Of a DNA stretch of 64,000 bases, positions 28,665-37,813 are shown piece after piece; position 1 is the first letter of the stretch; each line of letters opens with the position of its first letter. Below the pieces are notes generated by a model, which saw only the letters and a list, made by a program, of their open reading frames with translations, did not search any database and was not told the origin of the DNA. The stretch comes from Polyangia bacterium (GTDB taxonomy: Bacteria; Myxococcota_A; Polyangia; Polyangiales; JAUICN01): positions 62,001-126,000 of the forward strand of contig JAUICN010000008.1 of the NCBI GenBank assembly GCA_030427835.1, written 5' to 3'. The translations under genes and the position numbers were made by a program.

Positions 28665-30317
28665 ATGGCTGACACCGACACCAACACCACTTCCCGTTCC
28701 CTCCTCGAACAGGCCAAAAGCGTCTGGAACTCCATCCCAGGCTCCTTGCGCCTGGTCGGATTGACTGGAGTGTTTGTGGCCATTGCCGCCTCCGCCTTCT
28801 TCGGTGTGACCGAAGTGCAGGACACGCCCACCGCCGTACTCTTTGCCAATCTCAGCAACGAAGACGCCGCCATGATCGCCCGTCGACTCCGTACCGAGGG
28901 GGTTCGCTACGACATGGATGAAACAGGAACCACAGTGTTGGTTGCCAAGAAAAAGCTACACGACACCCGCCTCATGTTAGCAAACGAAGGTCTCCCCCAG
29001 AGTGGGCGCGTGGGGTTTGAGATCTTCGATGAGCAACGCTTTGGTGAAAGCGAGTTCTCAGAAAAAGTAAAGTACCACCGGGCCCTCGAGGGCGAACTCT
29101 CGCGAACCATCACCCACCTCAATGGAGTGGAGGGTGCCCGAGTGCACCTGGTGCTGCCTTCCCGGTCCCTCTTTGCTTCCAAAAACGATGGAGCGAGTGC
29201 ATCCATCGCGCTCAAGCTTCACCCGGGAACCGTACTCAACGACTCCCAAACCCGAGGAATCATCCATCTCGTAGCAAGCAGTGTGCGCAATCTCGTTCCG
29301 GAAAACGTCACCCTTGTGGACGGTAAAGGCCGACGCATTGCCGGAGGCACAAGCGACCCTGCAAGCAAAGCCGCAAGTGACGCCCTCTCCTACCGCGGCA
29401 TGGTGGAATCCGCTAAACAGCAATCCGCCCAGGAACTGCTGGACTCCACTCTCGGGCCAGGGAAAGCGGTCGTGAGAATCGCCGCAGACGTGGATTTTTC
29501 CCAGGAAGAGCGCACGGAAGAAACCTTCGATCCCGAACAGGTTGCTGCACGGAGTTTTCAGGTTTCCGAGGAACGGGACACGGGAGACGCGCAAGCCACA
29601 GCAGGGATCCCAGGTGCCGCATCCAATCTTCCGGGGGGCGAGCCTGCAACATCCACCGCAACGGAAGAGCAAGGAACCTCGAAACGCACGGAAACCCGAA
29701 ACTTTGAGGTAAGCAAGGTGGTGCGTCGATCCGTGGCCCCGGTGGGACGCATCGACCGACTCCATGTGGCGGTCCTGGTCGACGGAACCTGGGAGGGGGA
29801 AGGCGAAGCCGCCACGTTTACAGCGCGCACCGATGAGGAGTTGGAGCAGATTCGGTCCGTGGTCATGCGGGCGGTGGGTGCAGACCTCGAGCGGGGAGAT
29901 CAGGTCACCGTTGAATGTGTCCCCTTCGCCACGATAGACACCGAAGTACAACAAGCGCCTCCAAGCGCTCTGGATACCCTCGATCCGTACATCCCCTATG
30001 TCTCCGCGATTCTGGTAGCAATATTGGGGTTGGTCTCCGCCTTCATGATTCGCGGAAGCGCAAAAAAGCAAGAGGCAGCGAAAAAGGCCGCCGCACTGGC
30101 GGCGAAAAAGGCCGCCACATCCATCGAGGTGGAACAGGTCGCAGGTCGCCCAGGACTACCAGGTGCCCAGCAGCCAAACGTATTGGGAGGAGGTTCCACG
30201 GAAAGCGACCTCAGCAACATTCGCCTATTGTCCGCCGAGCTTGCGGAACGGGATCCCGCCGCAGCCGCTCGGGTAGTCCACGGCTGGCTCAACAACTCCA
30301 GTACAGGAGGCGCCTAG
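28665..30317 (+). CDS. fliF: Flagellar MS-ring protein FliF
   Basis: 550 residues, typical. Builds the MS ring in the inner membrane, the base for export apparatus and rotor. Two membrane helices: residues about 25-45 (SLRLVGLTGVFVAIAASAFFG) and about 440-460 (IPYVSAILVAILGLVSAFMI). Between them are ring-building motifs: LFANLSNEDAAMIARRL, GLPQSGRVGFEIFDE and the EGELSRTI...VEGARVHLVLP segment. The cytoplasmic tail after 465 is Ala/Lys-rich and ends with the FliG-binding helix (AELAERDPAAAARVVHGWL). The stop abuts the fliG start with no gap. Confidence 0.96.
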   Translation: MADTDTNTTSRSLLEQAKSVWNSIPGSLRLVGLTGVFVAIAASAFFGVTEVQDTPTAVLFANLSNEDAAMIARRLRTEGVRYDMDETGTTVLVAKKKLHDTRLMLANEGLPQSGRVGFEIFDEQRFGESEFSEKVKYHRALEGELSRTITHLNGVEGARVHLVLPSRSLFASKNDGASASIALKLHPGTVLNDSQTRGIIHLVASSVRNLVPENVTLVDGKGRRIAGGTSDPASKAASDALSYRGMVESAKQQSAQELLDSTLGPGKAVVRIAADVDFSQEERTEETFDPEQVAARSFQVSEERDTGDAQATAGIPGAASNLPGGEPATSTATEEQGTSKRTETRNFEVSKVVRRSVAPVGRIDRLHVAVLVDGTWEGEGEAATFTARTDEELEQIRSVVMRAVGADLERGDQVTVECVPFATIDTEVQQAPPSALDTLDPYIPYVSAILVAILGLVSAFMIRGSAKKQEAAKKAAALAAKKAATSIEVEQVAGRPGLPGAQQPNVLGGGSTESDLSNIRLLSAELAERDPAAAARVVHGWLNNSSTGGA

Positions 30318-31331
30318 GTGGCAAACGCAATGGCAAACGCATCCGACGTCGACGGCGCACGAAAGGCACTTCTCCTCCTGGTAAGTCTTGATGAAAGCAT
30401 TGCAACACGGGTGCTTTCCCATCTAGAGGGCGAGGACGTCAGGGCGCTGCGTGATGCGGCCACGGGTCTCAAGGAAGTGGAACCAGATGTGGTCGTATCG
30501 ATCCACCAGGAGTTCGCTAGCACCCTCAACCAGGGCGTTCCGGCAAGCCTTGCGGGAAGCGGCGCTTACCTAAGACGCATCGCCGGCAAGGCCCTCGGAG
30601 AAGGAAAGACGGCCGAGCTCTGGGAAGAACCCAGGGAACCTTCTCCGCTCAACAAACTACCCGCCAAAACCATGCTCACCATGCTCGAAAACGAGCAACC
30701 ACAAACCATCGCGGTGGTGCTGTCTCAGCTCGAACCGGCACAGGCAAGCGACATCATTTCCTCCATGCCGTCGGAACAACAAACAGAGGTTCTTCTTCGA
30801 CTTTCAAAACTACAAAGCGTACCCTCGGAAGTCATCATTGAGATTCAGGACCTCTTTGAACGTCAAGTCGAAGATCTGGCCGATGATATCCAAGTCACCG
30901 AAATCAACGGCATTGATGCGGCAGCAGGGGTTCTCAAACGATTGGGCGACGAGGTCAGCTCCGGCCTTATCGAAACAGTAACCGAAAAGGATGGGGAGCT
31001 CGGTGCCTTGCTTGCCAAGGCCATGTTCCGCTTCGAGGACCTCCTACGAATCGAAGGTCGTGGAATTCAGGCATTGCTCAAGGAAGTTTCCACGGACCAA
31101 CTCACCGTCGCCCTAAAAACAGCCAGCGACGAGCTCAAAGAAAAAGTCTTTGCGAACCTTTCCTCCCGAGCGGCCACCATGCTCCAGGACGAGCTGGAGA
31201 TGATGGGCCCCGTCCGGCTCGCTGACGTCGAGGAGGCACAACAAGCCATCATCCAAGTGGCTGTTCAACTAGAGAAGGACGAAAAGATTACCATCGCCCG
31301 GGAAGGTGGAGGAGGAGGTGACTTTGTCTAA
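30318..31331 (+). CDS. fliG: Flagellar motor switch protein FliG
   Basis: 337 residues. Rotor protein that binds FliF and transmits stator force. The GTG start directly follows the fliF stop, with AGGAGG at 30306-30311 upstream. N-domain: ARKALLLLVSLDESIATRVLSHL; middle: ENEQPQTIAVVLSQLEPAQASDIISSMP; C-domain: MFRFEDLLRIEGRGIQALLKEV, then LSSRAATMLQDELEMMGPVRLADVEEAQQAII, carrying the charged torque helix. It ends in a Gly-run (GGGGGDFV) whose codons double as the ribosome site of fliH. Confidence 0.96.
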   Translation: MANAMANASDVDGARKALLLLVSLDESIATRVLSHLEGEDVRALRDAATGLKEVEPDVVVSIHQEFASTLNQGVPASLAGSGAYLRRIAGKALGEGKTAELWEEPREPSPLNKLPAKTMLTMLENEQPQTIAVVLSQLEPAQASDIISSMPSEQQTEVLLRLSKLQSVPSEVIIEIQDLFERQVEDLADDIQVTEINGIDAAAGVLKRLGDEVSSGLIETVTEKDGELGALLAKAMFRFEDLLRIEGRGIQALLKEVSTDQLTVALKTASDELKEKVFANLSSRAATMLQDELEMMGPVRLADVEEAQQAIIQVAVQLEKDEKITIAREGGGGGDFV

Positions 31332-32202
31332 GGGCAGCATTTTTCCCCAGGAGCAAGCCACCACAGAGCTCCAAAACCCCGGAGATCTCATTCGCGGAAT
31401 GTCAAAAAGCATTCCTCCTGTGGCCCACCCATCCGTAGTGGCCACACAGCCGCTCGACGACGACCAAGCCACCGCCCCCAACTGGCTAAGGAACCCCGTA
31501 CCCACATCCTTCGCACATGCATCGCCCAAACAGCAGGAGCCCGTGTGGGAGTCCATGGGCCACGACGGTACTGAACCCGCTCCGTTTACCCTGGGAGGAA
31601 ACCCTGAAAAGAAGGCCATGGAACTTCGGGAGCAAAAAATCGCCCTCCTGCAACAGAAGCTGGATCAGCAGGCCGCCACCCTCTCCCAACAACAACAGCA
31701 ACTGGAGGTCGATCGAGGCACCGTGCGACAGGCCATGGAAGAAACCGCTTCCCTGCGGGGGCAGGTCCTCATCCACGCCGAACAGGAGTTGCTAAGGCTT
31801 GTCACCCGTGTCGCAAACACCGTAGTCCATGGCGAGCTGGCCGTTCAACCAGAGCTACACCGGGAACTCGTACAGCAAGCCCTGGACGCGGCTGCCAATC
31901 CGGAGCAGGTCCGTGTACGAATCACACCCAAGACCCAGCAAGCCCTGGGATCCAAGCAAGCGACTCCATGGGTGGTTGGAAACACGAAGATAGCGGTACA
32001 GGTCGATCCAGCCCTTGAGGGGGTGGGCTGCATTGTGGAGGAGGGGGGATCCCGCATCGACGGCACCGTCGCCGGACGCCTTCTCCAGGCCCAGCGTCAG
32101 TTTGAACAGGCATTGCAAGATCGGGTGTCCTCGTCTCAACCAGGGGGCAGTCCGCGGCAGGCCGGGGCAATGGAAAGCTCCCCAAGCGAGGAAGAGTCAT
32201 GA
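31318..32202 (+). CDS. fliH: Flagellar export regulator FliH
   Basis: 294 residues from GTG 31318; GTG 31306 and TTG 31324 are other in-frame starts, all inside the fliG end. FliH is the peripheral stalk of the export ATPase and inhibits FliI until docking. Residues about 105-160 are a Gln/Glu-rich coiled coil (LREQKIALLQQKLDQQAAT...). The C-terminal domain (about 160-280) has the FliH/VATPase-E-like pattern ELLRLVTRVANTVVHGEL and VGNTKIAVQVDPALEGVGCIVE. The N-terminal ~80 residues are unconserved. The stop overlaps fliI by ATGA. Confidence 0.9.
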   Translation: MTLSKGSIFPQEQATTELQNPGDLIRGMSKSIPPVAHPSVVATQPLDDDQATAPNWLRNPVPTSFAHASPKQQEPVWESMGHDGTEPAPFTLGGNPEKKAMELREQKIALLQQKLDQQAATLSQQQQQLEVDRGTVRQAMEETASLRGQVLIHAEQELLRLVTRVANTVVHGELAVQPELHRELVQQALDAAANPEQVRVRITPKTQQALGSKQATPWVVGNTKIAVQVDPALEGVGCIVEEGGSRIDGTVAGRLLQAQRQFEQALQDRVSSSQPGGSPRQAGAMESSPSEEES

Positions 32203-33551
32203 CCCCAGATCCGAACCAAAGCGGACTGCCAAGTATCCTGCTCGACCACTACGCGCATCTGGCGGAGAACGCACTTACGCCCAAACGGGAGGGCGTGCTC
32301 ACAAAAGCCATTGGCCTCGTCCTGGAAGCCCGGGGCTGCGAGGCGTCCATCGGCGATCTCTACGGCCTCCGCAATCGGATGACCCAATCCGAAATCCCTG
32401 CGGAAGCCGTGGGCCTGCGAGATGACGCCACCCTACTAATGCCCCTTGGTGAAACCCATGGGCTCGAAATCGGCGCTTCGGTCCGCCGTCTCGGCCGCGC
32501 CGCACAGGTGCCCGTGAGCGACCAACTTCTTGGCCGGGTTCTCAACGGGTTGGGACAACCCATCGACGGACGGCCCGCACCTGCTGCCGCCCAGGAATAC
32601 CCACTCCATGGAACACCCCGCAACCCCCTGGACAGGAAGCCCGTCGACAAACCTTTCTGGGTAGGCGTGCGCGCCATCGACGGCGTTCTCACTATGGGTC
32701 GTGGCCAGAGAATGGGAATATTCTCCGGTGGAGGCGTCGGAAAAAGCTCCTTGCTCGCCATGATGGTGAAACAGGCGGAAGCGGACGTGTGCGTGATCGG
32801 GCTTGTGGGCGAACGGGGCAGGGAGGTGGAGGAGTTCGTTCACCATACCCTGGGAACCGATGGTCTCGCCCGGTCCGTGGTCGTGGCGGCCACCAGTTCC
32901 GATCCTCCCTTGGTACGGGCCCGGGGCGCGCTACATGCCACGGCAATCGCCGAATATTTCCGCGACCAGGGAAAACACGTGTTACTGCTCATGGACAGTG
33001 TGACCCGCTACGCCATGGCCCTACGGGAGGTGGGGCTAGCCACAGGCGAACCGCCCACCACCCGAGGCTACACCCCCTCCGTGTTTGCCGCCCTCCCCCA
33101 GCTCCTCGAACGGGCAGGCACCTGCGCGGGCGAGGGATCCATCACCGCGGTGTACACGGTCCTCGTGGAGGGGGACGACATGTCCGATCCTATTTCAGAC
33201 GCACTACGCGCGATTCTAGACGGGCACATTGTGCTCTCCAGGAACCTGGCGGAGCGGGGTCACTTTCCTGCAATCGACGTTCCCCAAAGTGTGTCCCGTG
33301 TCATGCCCCGCATCGCCACAGGAGAGCACATGCAAGCCGCCCAGAACGCAAGGCGATTGCTTGCCACCTACCGGGAGGTGGAAGACCTCATCGCAATCGG
33401 CGCCTACAGCCAAGGCACCTCACCACATCTCGATGAGGCGGTGAACGCGTTCCCTCAACTGGAAAGCTTCATGCAGCAATCCACCGAGGATAACGTCGAT
33501 CCTGAAAACACCCTGCAGGCGCTCATCACCTTAGGAGCTCCCACGCCATGA
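32199..33551 (+). CDS. fliI: Flagellum-specific ATPase FliI
   Basis: 450 residues. The hexameric F1-beta-like ATPase of the flagellar type III export system. Walker A SGGGVGKSS (176-184), the catalytic segment VGERGREVEEFV, Walker B VLLLMDSVTRYAMALREV, and ATSSDPPLVRARGA. The C-terminal domain ends with PHLDEAVNAFPQLESFMQQ. ATGA overlaps with fliH upstream and fliJ downstream indicate coupled translation of the ATPase complex. Confidence 0.96.
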   Translation: MTPDPNQSGLPSILLDHYAHLAENALTPKREGVLTKAIGLVLEARGCEASIGDLYGLRNRMTQSEIPAEAVGLRDDATLLMPLGETHGLEIGASVRRLGRAAQVPVSDQLLGRVLNGLGQPIDGRPAPAAAQEYPLHGTPRNPLDRKPVDKPFWVGVRAIDGVLTMGRGQRMGIFSGGGVGKSSLLAMMVKQAEADVCVIGLVGERGREVEEFVHHTLGTDGLARSVVVAATSSDPPLVRARGALHATAIAEYFRDQGKHVLLLMDSVTRYAMALREVGLATGEPPTTRGYTPSVFAALPQLLERAGTCAGEGSITAVYTVLVEGDDMSDPISDALRAILDGHIVLSRNLAERGHFPAIDVPQSVSRVMPRIATGEHMQAAQNARRLLATYREVEDLIAIGAYSQGTSPHLDEAVNAFPQLESFMQQSTEDNVDPENTLQALITLGAPTP

Positions 33552-33976
33552 TGGACCGAAAACGTTTGCAAAGGCTTCTGGATCTCAAGGAGCGCAAAAA
33601 GAAAGTCGCCCAGGCGCACGCCGCCCGGGCAAAGCAGGCCACCGACCAGGAACGAAAACAGATCGCGCGTTCAATGGCGTTGATGGAAGGCACCCAATCT
33701 ACCCTGACCCAAAGCACTCGGATAGACGCAAACGACGCCCAGTTCATGTGGGAACAAGTGGATAGGGAAAAAGAAATCCAGCGACACCATGGGCAACAGG
33801 TCCGCACCCTGCTTGAGCACGAGGAAAATGCTCGCAAGGCACTCCAAAAAAGCCACATCGAAGTGAAGATCGTGGAAACCGCAAAACGCAAGGCAACCAT
33901 GGCGAAACGGCTCGATTTACAACGGAGCGAGCAGCGGCAAATGGACGACCGATCTCACAGAAAGGACCTTCCATGA
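33548..33976 (+). CDS. fliJ: Flagellar export stalk protein FliJ
   Basis: 142 residues, almost wholly charged alpha-helix: RLQRLLDLKERKKKVAQAHAARAKQATDQERK at the start and a long Glu/Gln/Lys-rich coiled coil to the end, as expected for the gamma-like FliJ that inserts into the FliI ring and contacts FlhA. Sequence conservation in the family is low; length, coiled coil and position between fliI and fliK, with ATGA overlaps on both sides, make the call. Confidence 0.85.
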   Translation: MMDRKRLQRLLDLKERKKKVAQAHAARAKQATDQERKQIARSMALMEGTQSTLTQSTRIDANDAQFMWEQVDREKEIQRHHGQQVRTLLEHEENARKALQKSHIEVKIVETAKRKATMAKRLDLQRSEQRQMDDRSHRKDLP

Positions 33977-35439
33977 GTACCGCCACCGTTGTGCCAACTC
34001 AAACGCCCACAAAATCCACGGCCAGGACCTCTTCCTGTCACGGGGTGCAACCGGACGGTCATGTGGGCGACAGTCACGTGGGCGACACTCCCGAAGGCTC
34101 GACCCCATCTGAATCTGGGTGGATCCACGAGTTTGCCCGTCATCTTCACAGGCCCCCCAACGATCAAGAATCAACCGGCCAAGAGGTCAGCACCCAAGAA
34201 CAGGAACCTGAGGAGACTCCCAACGGAAAGCCCATGGTCTCCAACAGGGCAACGGTCCGCGATCTCCAAGAACCATCCCCGCCCCACCCCCTTACGACAG
34301 CCCAAGATCATTCGGCCCCCCATCCAACGGAATGGATCGATCTCGACGTGCTCCACGACTCGAGCCCCCCCGCGGTGATCTCAGAAGGTGAGGTCATAGG
34401 ATTCTTGTCGATGGAGTCCAACGATCCCGTTGCGAACCCACCTGTCCTGGGAGAGTTCCCCCTAGTCGACCACAGCGAATTCCCTTCCGAAACCTTCCCC
34501 GACGACGCCCTACTCCAAACTGCAACCAAAGAACTCATTGAAACCCTGGAGCAAGCAACCCATCCACCAGAAACGGCTCGCTCAATTACAGGATCCCCCA
34601 GGGGGTCATCCATCGTCGAAACGTGGTCCACAACGCCAGGACCAACCCCAGGACCAACCCCAGGACCAACTCCCGTTCAACCGCGTCTCACTGAAACGCA
34701 ACCCACCCTATCGACCACCCTGCAGACCCCTGGCGTTCCAACAGAACAGGGTCAAGAACGCCTTCCACCCATAACCGCCGTATCCTCCAACGGACTCCAA
34801 ACCAACTTCCAGACGGACGCAACCCTCCCAACATCTTCCGGGCAAGTTCCCACCGCAACGTCTCAGCATTCGCTACCCCAGGAGTTTTCGCAGGATTCAC
34901 CACAGGAAAACTTTCAACAACAGGCCCAACACAACCCCAGTCCACAGGGTTCAACCTCGACCCCCATCACCCAGGAGCCGGCGCACGCCAGTGCCCACAC
35001 AGCGACTCCAACCTCCCAGCAAATGTGGGGGCCCAAAGGGGCTGAGGCTGCACAATGGTACGCGGAGCGGGCCGATCTACGGTGGGTACACCGGGCTGCT
35101 GGGAGCGCGGAAGCAACGCTCCGCCTGCAACATCCTCAGCTCGGCACATATACGTTAACCATGCACGTCGATCGGGACGAAGTGGAACTTTACGTCCGCG
35201 CCCAAAGAAGAAAGGCCGTGCTGTCCATGAGGTCCACAGAAAACACGCTTCGCGCGAGTCTTTCCAAACTTGGCTACCGAAAGACACGGATACACTTTCT
35301 CCCAGAGGGGGGCACCCCGCCAACAAACCCCATAGGCAGGAGCCCACGATCCCGCCTTCCTTCACCACCGCAGACGCCCACGTCACGCGATCCCAAGCAC
35401 ACCCACACCCAACACGCGACGATCTCGACCCAAGCATAA
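33973..35439 (+). CDS. fliK: Flagellar hook-length control protein FliK
   Basis: 488 residues. Molecular ruler that stops hook growth and switches export specificity through FlhB. The first ~350 residues are low-complexity, rich in Pro, Thr, Ser and Gln, as in FliK rulers; they include three copies of a 12-bp DNA repeat (34636-34671) encoding PGPT units. The conserved C-terminal FliK domain is about 370-450: AERADLRWVHRAAGSAEATLRLQHPQLGTYTL is its extent, followed by HVDRDEVELYVRAQ and LRASLSKLGY. It lies between fliJ (ATGA overlap) and flgD. Confidence 0.88.
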   Translation: MSTATVVPTQTPTKSTARTSSCHGVQPDGHVGDSHVGDTPEGSTPSESGWIHEFARHLHRPPNDQESTGQEVSTQEQEPEETPNGKPMVSNRATVRDLQEPSPPHPLTTAQDHSAPHPTEWIDLDVLHDSSPPAVISEGEVIGFLSMESNDPVANPPVLGEFPLVDHSEFPSETFPDDALLQTATKELIETLEQATHPPETARSITGSPRGSSIVETWSTTPGPTPGPTPGPTPVQPRLTETQPTLSTTLQTPGVPTEQGQERLPPITAVSSNGLQTNFQTDATLPTSSGQVPTATSQHSLPQEFSQDSPQENFQQQAQHNPSPQGSTSTPITQEPAHASAHTATPTSQQMWGPKGAEAAQWYAERADLRWVHRAAGSAEATLRLQHPQLGTYTLTMHVDRDEVELYVRAQRRKAVLSMRSTENTLRASLSKLGYRKTRIHFLPEGGTPPTNPIGRSPRSRLPSPPQTPTSRDPKHTHTQHATISTQA

Positions 35440-35449
35440 AGGACACCCC

Positions 35450-36115
35450 ATGGATATTGACCCAACACACATGCTCGCACGCCCCACGGCAAGCCCATCC
35501 TCAAGCACCGAGGTCAACGATGACCTTGGCAAGGACGCGTTCATGGAACTTCTCGTCGCGCAACTGCGTAACCAGGATCCCCTTGAACCCATGGATGGCC
35601 AGCAAATGATTGCTCAACTCTCGGAGCTCACCGGTGTGGAAAAGCTCGTCGCGATTGAGGATCGACTCGGCACGCTGGAATCCATCGCAACAGGCGGCGC
35701 AAATGCCCAAACCCCAAACCTCATCGGAAAGTCGCTCACCGCGGACACAAGTGGCGTCACACTGGGTGACTTCGGCGGTGCCGACGTGGCATTTAGCGCG
35801 CCCAGCGCGGCAACCCAGATCACCGCCACGGTGCGAAACGCACAGGGGTTTGCAGTTCGGACCATACAACTTGGCCATACCGCGCCCGGTGCACATCAGT
35901 TGACGTGGGATGGCTACGCAGACGACGGCGCCCGCGCACCCCGCGGCGAGTATCGCTTCGAACTCCATGGCACAAGCGAATCAGGGGATCCGGTAGCCAT
36001 CGAAACTCGCGTCACCGGCGTCGTACAACAGGTCTCCTACAGCAAGGGATACCCGGAGCTTTCAGTCAACGGAAGCACCGTCGTCCTTGGGGACGTGATC
36101 TCGATTCACCAATAG
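35450..36115 (+). CDS. flgD: Flagellar hook capping protein FlgD
   Basis: 221 residues. Scaffold that caps the growing hook. N-terminal signature DAFMELLVAQLRNQDPLEPMDGQQMIAQLSEL lies at about 27-60, followed by VEKLVAIEDRL; then an Ig/Fn-like core (VTLGDFGGADVAFSAP, WDGYADDGARAPRGEYRFEL). It starts 10 bp after fliK and precedes flgE by 91 bp. The FlgD C-terminal GLY/TYR-rich strand is present, so it looks complete. Confidence 0.94.
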   Translation: MDIDPTHMLARPTASPSSSTEVNDDLGKDAFMELLVAQLRNQDPLEPMDGQQMIAQLSELTGVEKLVAIEDRLGTLESIATGGANAQTPNLIGKSLTADTSGVTLGDFGGADVAFSAPSAATQITATVRNAQGFAVRTIQLGHTAPGAHQLTWDGYADDGARAPRGEYRFELHGTSESGDPVAIETRVTGVVQQVSYSKGYPELSVNGSTVVLGDVISIHQ

Positions 36116-36206
36116 AAATCCTGACGTCATTCACTGAAGATCTCAGGCAAAAAAATCCACAAACAAGTCAGCCGCAACAACCAAGCAACGTACCTAGGAG
36201 AACCAT

Positions 36207-37493
36207 ATGAGCATTCTACGATCCCTCAACACCGGAGCCGCTGGGCTTCGCGCCCATTCCAACGCACTCGGCGTCGCAAGCGACAACATCGCCAACGTCA
36301 ACACAGTGGGGTTCAAGAAATCCCGAGCGAATTTCCAGGACGTACTCGGTCGCCCGGCAAGCGCCCCCACCCCAACCCCAGGTGCGGGTTCCACGGTGGG
36401 GTCCATACAGCAACTGTGGTCCCAGGGGTCGCTGCTGACCACAGACTCCCCCACAGACCTCGCCCTGTCTGGCGAGGGCTTCTTCCTCGTATCTGGAACG
36501 GTGAGCGGCACTTCCGGTCAGTTTTACACCCGGGCAGGCCAGTTCAACCTCGATGAGACAGGCACATTGGTAAACGCGGACAACATGCGTCTGCAGGGCT
36601 ACCTCTCACAAAACGGGGTTCTTGGGTCCACCGTGCAAGACCTTACTATCTCAGGAAACACCCTACCCGCCATCCAAACCACGACCGTGGACATGGCGGC
36701 GAACCTGGATTCAAACTCCGTCACTCCGGCCGCGTTTGATCCCCTGAACGCATCCACCACGAGCAACTTTTCGACGACGGTAAACGTGTACGATTCCCTC
36801 GGAAATAGCCACGAAACCACCGTATTCTTCCGCAACACGGGCGCCAATGCCTGGGACTGGCACGCCCTGGTAGACGGCGGCGAAATCGCCGGTGGCACCG
36901 CGGGAACACCGACGCAAATTGAAAACGGTTCGCTCACTTTCACCACCGCCGGTGCATTGGACACGGAAACCTCTGCAGGAAACACCGTGGATTTTGTGGG
37001 AGCCACCGCCGGTCAGGCCATTGCCTTCGACTTTGGCAGCAGCATTACCACAGACGGCGGCACAGGCCTGGACGGAAGCACGCAGTTTGCCGCAGCATCC
37101 ACCACCAACGGGCTCTCCCAGGACGGCAATGCCGCCGGCAGTGTGGCGGGGATTACGGTGGATTCTGACGGAACCATCAACGGTGTGTTCACCAACGGAA
37201 ATATGCAGGTGCTTGGTCAACTGGCCATCGCATCATTCCCGAGCAACGACGGGCTCGAGCGAGCAGGCTCCGGGCTTTGGATCGAAACCTCAGAATCCGG
37301 CCCACCACTCGTGGGCACCGCAGAGTCTGGAGGAAGAGGATCGGTGATGGCCGGCACTCTCGAACAATCCAACGTGGACCTTGGAAAGGAGTTCGTAAAC
37401 CTCATCGCATACCAAAGGGGGTTTCAGGCAAACTCACGCATCATCACCACCTCGGACGAAATGTACAGTGAGCTGGTGAACCTCAAGCGTTAG
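36207..37493 (+). CDS. flgE: Flagellar hook protein FlgE
   Basis: 428 residues, typical. Forms the universal joint outside the cell. N-terminus SILRSLNTGAAGLRAHSNALGVASDNIANVNTVGFKKSRANFQDVL and C-terminus GKEFVNLIAYQRGFQANSRIITTSDEMYSELVNLKR are the conserved axial ends. The middle is a Ser/Thr/Ala-rich exposed domain (VYDSLGNSHETTVFF marks the FlgE D2 region). An AGGAGA ribosome site lies 8 nt before the ATG. Last gene of the flgB operon; followed by 320 bp of structured non-coding DNA. Confidence 0.95.
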   Translation: MSILRSLNTGAAGLRAHSNALGVASDNIANVNTVGFKKSRANFQDVLGRPASAPTPTPGAGSTVGSIQQLWSQGSLLTTDSPTDLALSGEGFFLVSGTVSGTSGQFYTRAGQFNLDETGTLVNADNMRLQGYLSQNGVLGSTVQDLTISGNTLPAIQTTTVDMAANLDSNSVTPAAFDPLNASTTSNFSTTVNVYDSLGNSHETTVFFRNTGANAWDWHALVDGGEIAGGTAGTPTQIENGSLTFTTAGALDTETSAGNTVDFVGATAGQAIAFDFGSSITTDGGTGLDGSTQFAAASTTNGLSQDGNAAGSVAGITVDSDGTINGVFTNGNMQVLGQLAIASFPSNDGLERAGSGLWIETSESGPPLVGTAESGGRGSVMAGTLEQSNVDLGKEFVNLIAYQRGFQANSRIITTSDEMYSELVNLKR

Positions 37494-37556
37494 TCCCCGA
37501 CCCCATAGACTTCGCGCGGCCGCGCAAAGAAACGTGACTTAACTTAAGTGAGAATA

Positions 37557-37580
37557 CCGGGTGGTTCTCCCACCACCCGG
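37557..37580 (+). terminator. Hairpin after flgE (possible terminator)
   Basis: CCGGGTGGT-TCTCCC-ACCACCCGG, a perfect 9-bp stem with a 6-nt loop, 63 bp after the flgE stop. No U-run follows, so an intrinsic terminator of the classical type is not shown. Confidence 0.4.
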
Positions 37581-37613
37581 CAAGAGCAAATCGTAAGTAA
37601 ATATCCTACCTCA

Positions 37614-37645
37614 TCCTCCACGTCAGGTTTACCTGGCGTGGAGGA
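37614..37645 (+). terminator. Long hairpin after flgE (possible terminator or RNA element)
   Basis: 14-bp stem (37614-37627 with 37632-37645, one G-T wobble) closed by the loop TTTA. Very stable by inspection; followed by ACTAATTTGGGG rather than a pure U-run. It may block read-through from flgE or stabilise the 3' end of that mRNA. Confidence 0.45.
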
Positions 37646-37688
37646 ACTAATTTGGGGACTCAACAATGCAAGCCATATCGCCCCACCC

Positions 37689-37702
37689 GTCATCCACCTG
37701 AC
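37689..37702 (+). promoter_or_regulatory. Candidate upstream activator site of the fliL promoter
   Basis: GTCATCCACCTGAC: a perfect GTCA-N6-TGAC dyad centred about 116 bp before the predicted fliL transcription start. The same dyad lies at a nearly identical distance before flgA. It resembles the FleQ box. Confidence 0.55.
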
Positions 37703-37785
37703 AACTGTCGGTTCCCCAACGTCAGGTCCCCAACGGCCCCCACGCTCTTCGGGGTGAGGAGGGCGTTTTCCCCTCAATTCGGTGT

Positions 37786-37800
37786 TGGCACGTCTCCTGC
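37786..37800 (+). promoter_or_regulatory. Sigma54 promoter of the fliL operon
   Basis: TGGCAC-GTCTC-CTGC followed by T: matches TGGCAC-N5-TTGCW except one base of the -12 box. The C of the -12 GC is at 37800; the fliL ATG starts at 37814, 14 nt later, so the predicted mRNA leader is about 2 nt. There is no Shine-Dalgarno. Confidence 0.8.
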
Positions 37801-37813
37801 TTTCTAGAAATCC

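Larger units (their letters stand above)
37494..37813 (+). other. Structured non-coding region between flgE and fliL
   Basis: 320 bp without a gene. It holds two strong hairpins (37557-37580 and 37614-37645), a perfect GTCA-N6-TGAC dyad (37689-37702), a repeated CCCCAACG around an ACGTCAGGT block (37715-37735) and a sigma54 promoter (37786-37800). It therefore appears to end the flgB operon and restart transcription at fliL. The hairpins could also be part of an RNA regulator. Confidence 0.6.

Noticed and set aside
37557-37645. A tRNA or known riboswitch in the flgE-fliL spacer
   Set aside because: The hairpins are simple stems without cloverleaf features or a recognisable riboswitch core. 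No tRNA or rRNA gene was seen anywhere in the window.
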